Source: Halolamina rubra (GTDB taxonomy: Archaea > Halobacteriota > Halobacteria > Halobacteriales > Haloferacaceae). From it: a stretch of DNA of 33,608 bases. Below the pieces are notes generated by a model that saw only the letters and a list, made by a program, of their open reading frames with translations, did no database searches and was not told where the DNA came from. Location of the stretch: the NCBI RefSeq assembly GCF_000739555.1, contig NZ_BBJN01000049.1, forward strand, positions 1 to 33,608. The letters run 5' to 3'. Of the stretch, positions 32,203-33,608 are shown in pieces. How positions within the stretch are numbered: the stretch's first letter is position 1; every line of letters begins with the position of its first letter. Both the position numbers and the translations under genes were made by a program.

Positions 32203-32211
32203 TTTTTTACG
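32203..32211 (+). promoter_or_regulatory. TATA box for the universal stress protein gene
   Basis: TTTTTTACG is centred about 26 bases before ATG 32233. It gives a leaderless transcript and also places a T-run after the 71-bp element, which could end the herA transcript. Confidence 0.6.
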
Positions 32212-32232
32212 GATGCCGCCGAACCGCCAACC

Positions 32233-32673
32233 ATGAGCGAACGCATACTCGTCGCGTACGACGGGACGCCGCAGGCCGAGGAGGCGCTCGAGTTCGCGGT
32301 CGAGGAGTGGGGGGAGCACGAGCTCACGCTGCTGTACGTCATCAACCCCGTCGAGGCCGGCTACAGCGCCGGCGTCGGCATCCCCAGCGGTGGCGAGGAG
32401 TGGTTCGAGCAGGCCAAAGCCGACGCCGAGGAGCTGTTCGCCGAGGCCGCCGAGGCGTACGGCCGGGAGTTCCGGACCGAGACCGCGGTCGGCCGGCCGC
32501 CGCTGGCGATCGTCAACGTCGCCGGCGGCGAGAGCGACGACGTCGACGCCCCCGCGTACGACCACCTCGTGATCGGGAGCCACGGCCGCACCGGCGTGTC
32601 GCGGATGCTGCTCGGCAGCGTCGCCGAGAAGGTGGTCCGCGAGTCGCCCGTTCCGGTCACTGTCGTCCGGTAG
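32233..32673 (+). CDS. Universal stress protein, UspA family
   Basis: A 146-residue UspA-fold protein: strand ERILVAYDGTPQAEEALEFAV, a helix-rich centre and VIGSHGRTGVSRMLLGSVAEKVVRESPVPVTVVR. The ATP-binding signature G-x2-G-x9-G(S/T) is complete in GSHGRTGVSRMLLGS (115-129), so it probably binds ATP. USPs are dimeric stress or signalling proteins; haloarchaea have many paralogues with no specific known role. An acidic, Ser/Asp-rich loop (about 98-108) is a halophilic insert. It is a monocistronic gene with own promoter. Confidence 0.92.
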   Translation: MSERILVAYDGTPQAEEALEFAVEEWGEHELTLLYVINPVEAGYSAGVGIPSGGEEWFEQAKADAEELFAEAAEAYGREFRTETAVGRPPLAIVNVAGGESDDVDAPAYDHLVIGSHGRTGVSRMLLGSVAEKVVRESPVPVTVVR

Positions 32674-32688
32674 CGGCGACGACACGAC

Positions 32689-32725
32689 GGTGACCCGGGG
32701 GTTACCTGATAGCCCCGAGGTGACC
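32689..32725 (+). promoter_or_regulatory. Three GGTNACC palindromes upstream of the nitroreductase gene
   Basis: The seven-base palindrome GGTNACC occurs at 32689-32695, 32700-32706 and 32719-32725, in the 36-base stretch before the nitroreductase TATA box (32748-32755). Clustered copies upstream of a promoter suggest an activator or repressor site, but GC-rich DNA makes single copies common. Confidence 0.4.
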
Positions 32726-32747
32726 TAATTACGCGGGACACGACAGG

Positions 32748-32755
32748 CATTAAAC
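32748..32755 (+). promoter_or_regulatory. TATA box for the nitroreductase gene
   Basis: CATTAAAC is centred about 25 bases before ATG 32776; leaderless start in the context CGTATGG. Confidence 0.6.
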
Positions 32756-32775
32756 GTCGACCGCCTCGCTCGCGT

Positions 32776-33462
32776 ATGGAGTTCGACGAGGCGGTTCGCA
32801 GCCGCCGCAGCGTGCACGAGTACAGCGACGAGCCGGTCGACGACGACACCCTCGAGGCCGTCTTCGAGCGGGTTCGCTACAGCCCCTCCAGCTACAACCT
32901 CCAGCCGTGGGAGTTCCTCGTCCTCACCGAGGACGGGAACCGCGAGCGCCTGCAGGAGGTTGCCTACGGGCAGGAGCACGTCACCGACGCGCCGGTGGCC
33001 GTGGCGGTGCTGGGCAACACCGACCCCAGCGCCCACGCCGAGGCGGTCGCCGAGGACCAGCTCCGGAAGGGGTACCTCCCCAACGAGGAGGCCAAAGAGG
33101 GCCTGCTCGAGACGATCGAGGGGATGGCCGAGCGCGACGAGGAGACCAACCGCAACTGGGCCACCAAGAGCACCGCGCTGGCGGGGATGACGCTGCTGCA
33201 CGCCGCCCGCGCCGAGGGGCTCGCGACCTGCCCCGTCGGCGGCTTCGACGCCGACGCGCTGCGCGAGGAGTTCGACATCGACGACCAGTACGAGCCGGTG
33301 ATGCTGGTGACGATGGGCCACGCCGCCGCGAACGCGCAGGACACGAACGCGCCCCGGAAGTTCCGCCGCTCCGTCGACGAGATCGTCCACCGCGAGGCGT
33401 TCGAGCCGACGGCGGCCGACCTCGACGACGAGGTCGTGACCGAGAGCTACGCGACGCAGTAG
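32776..33462 (+). CDS. Nitroreductase-family FMN oxidoreductase
   Basis: A 228-residue flavoprotein of the nitroreductase/NfsB type. The FMN-binding start RSRRSVHEYSDEPVDDDTL (8-26), the SPSSYNLQPWEFLVLT stretch (FMN phosphate and ring contacts) and the C-terminal LATCPVGGFDADALREEF with RKFRRSVDEIVH are typical. These homodimers reduce nitro, quinone or other acceptors with NAD(P)H. The substrate is not evident. Three GGTNACC palindromes lie before the promoter, and two 71-bp elements start one base after the stop codon. Confidence 0.9.
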   Translation: MEFDEAVRSRRSVHEYSDEPVDDDTLEAVFERVRYSPSSYNLQPWEFLVLTEDGNRERLQEVAYGQEHVTDAPVAVAVLGNTDPSAHAEAVAEDQLRKGYLPNEEAKEGLLETIEGMAERDEETNRNWATKSTALAGMTLLHAARAEGLATCPVGGFDADALREEFDIDDQYEPVMLVTMGHAAANAQDTNAPRKFRRSVDEIVHREAFEPTAADLDDEVVTESYATQ

Positions 33463-33463
33463 G

Positions 33464-33534
33464 CCGATCACGGCTCGCGACCTGCCGCGGCCTCCGTGCC
33501 GCGGCCATGGAGCCTACGCCGTGGTCGTGCAGTA
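33464..33534 (+). repeat. 71-bp nested inverted-repeat element, copy 2
   Basis: Arms CGATCACGGC (33465-33474) and GCCGTGGTCG (33518-33527, one G-T mismatch) enclose GCCGCGGC/GCCGCGGC. It begins one base after the nitroreductase stop and is followed two bases later by copy 3 in the same orientation. Confidence 0.75.
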
Positions 33535-33536
33535 AG

Positions 33537-33608
33537 CCGATCGCGGCGCGTGAGCGGACCGCCGACGACGTCGGCGTCGCGGAGCGTGATGCCGCGATCG
33601 TGCCAGTA
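33537..33608 (+). repeat. 71-bp nested inverted-repeat element, copy 3 (at window end)
   Basis: Arms CGATCGCGGC (33538-33547) and GCCGCGATCG (33591-33600) match perfectly; the inner hairpin is GCCGACGACGTCGGC. The element ends TGCCAGTA, close to the TGCAGTA of copy 2, at the window edge, so more copies may follow outside. Confidence 0.75.

Overview
The window is chromosomal DNA of a halophilic archaeon (class Halobacteria). Very high G+C, strongly acidic proteins, leaderless genes with a TATA-like box about 27 bases before the start codon, and archaeal markers (proteasome alpha subunit, ribosomal protein S17e, coenzyme F420 genes, an OBG-type GTPase with a TGS domain, SAMP-like protein) all point there. 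I cannot name a genus. About 36 protein genes fill nearly all of the window, with no insertion sequence, prophage or CRISPR array.

Layout. 1-110 is the end of an rRNA operon (5S rRNA), then a haloarchaeal regulator-like protein, a small protein, a YchF/OBG GTPase and a ubiquitin-like MoaD/SAMP protein convergent with a tungsten aldehyde ferredoxin oxidoreductase. 4989-8523 is a haem-copper oxidase operon (subunit II, a fused I+III, subunit IV) closed by a palindrome plus T-run terminator. Two membrane proteins of unknown role run back towards it. At 10.5-10.9 kb is tRNA-Glu with a duplicated 3' end just downstream. 10.98-17.55 kb holds an amidohydrolase, the proteasome alpha subunit, a polysaccharide deacetylase, YqeC and MobA (convergent), a nuclease/lamin-tail lipoprotein, ThyX and S17e.

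17.56-23.16 kb is a leftward block: CofD, a Dus-like TIM barrel, a CitG-family protein and a DUF447 protein with abutting or overlapping ends, then a PAC2 protein with its own promoter and a geranylgeranyl-reductase-like flavoprotein broken by one frameshift. Divergent from it are an HD-domain phosphohydrolase and, further on, CofE followed three bases later by Mer. CofD, CofE and Mer make and use F420; the CitG and DUF447 families may belong to the same one-carbon/pterin context. From 27.7 kb come NurA and HerA (DNA end resection), separated by about 1 kb holding a reverse-strand gene, a hairpin cluster and a 33-bp tandem array, then UspA and a nitroreductase.

The least explained features are non-coding: a family of three about 71-bp elements with nested inverted repeats, sitting just after stop codons (one after herA, two in tandem at the window end); the 33-bp array; the four-hairpin cluster; the tRNA-Glu 3' duplication; and a possible 14-codon upstream ORF overlapping the psmA start.
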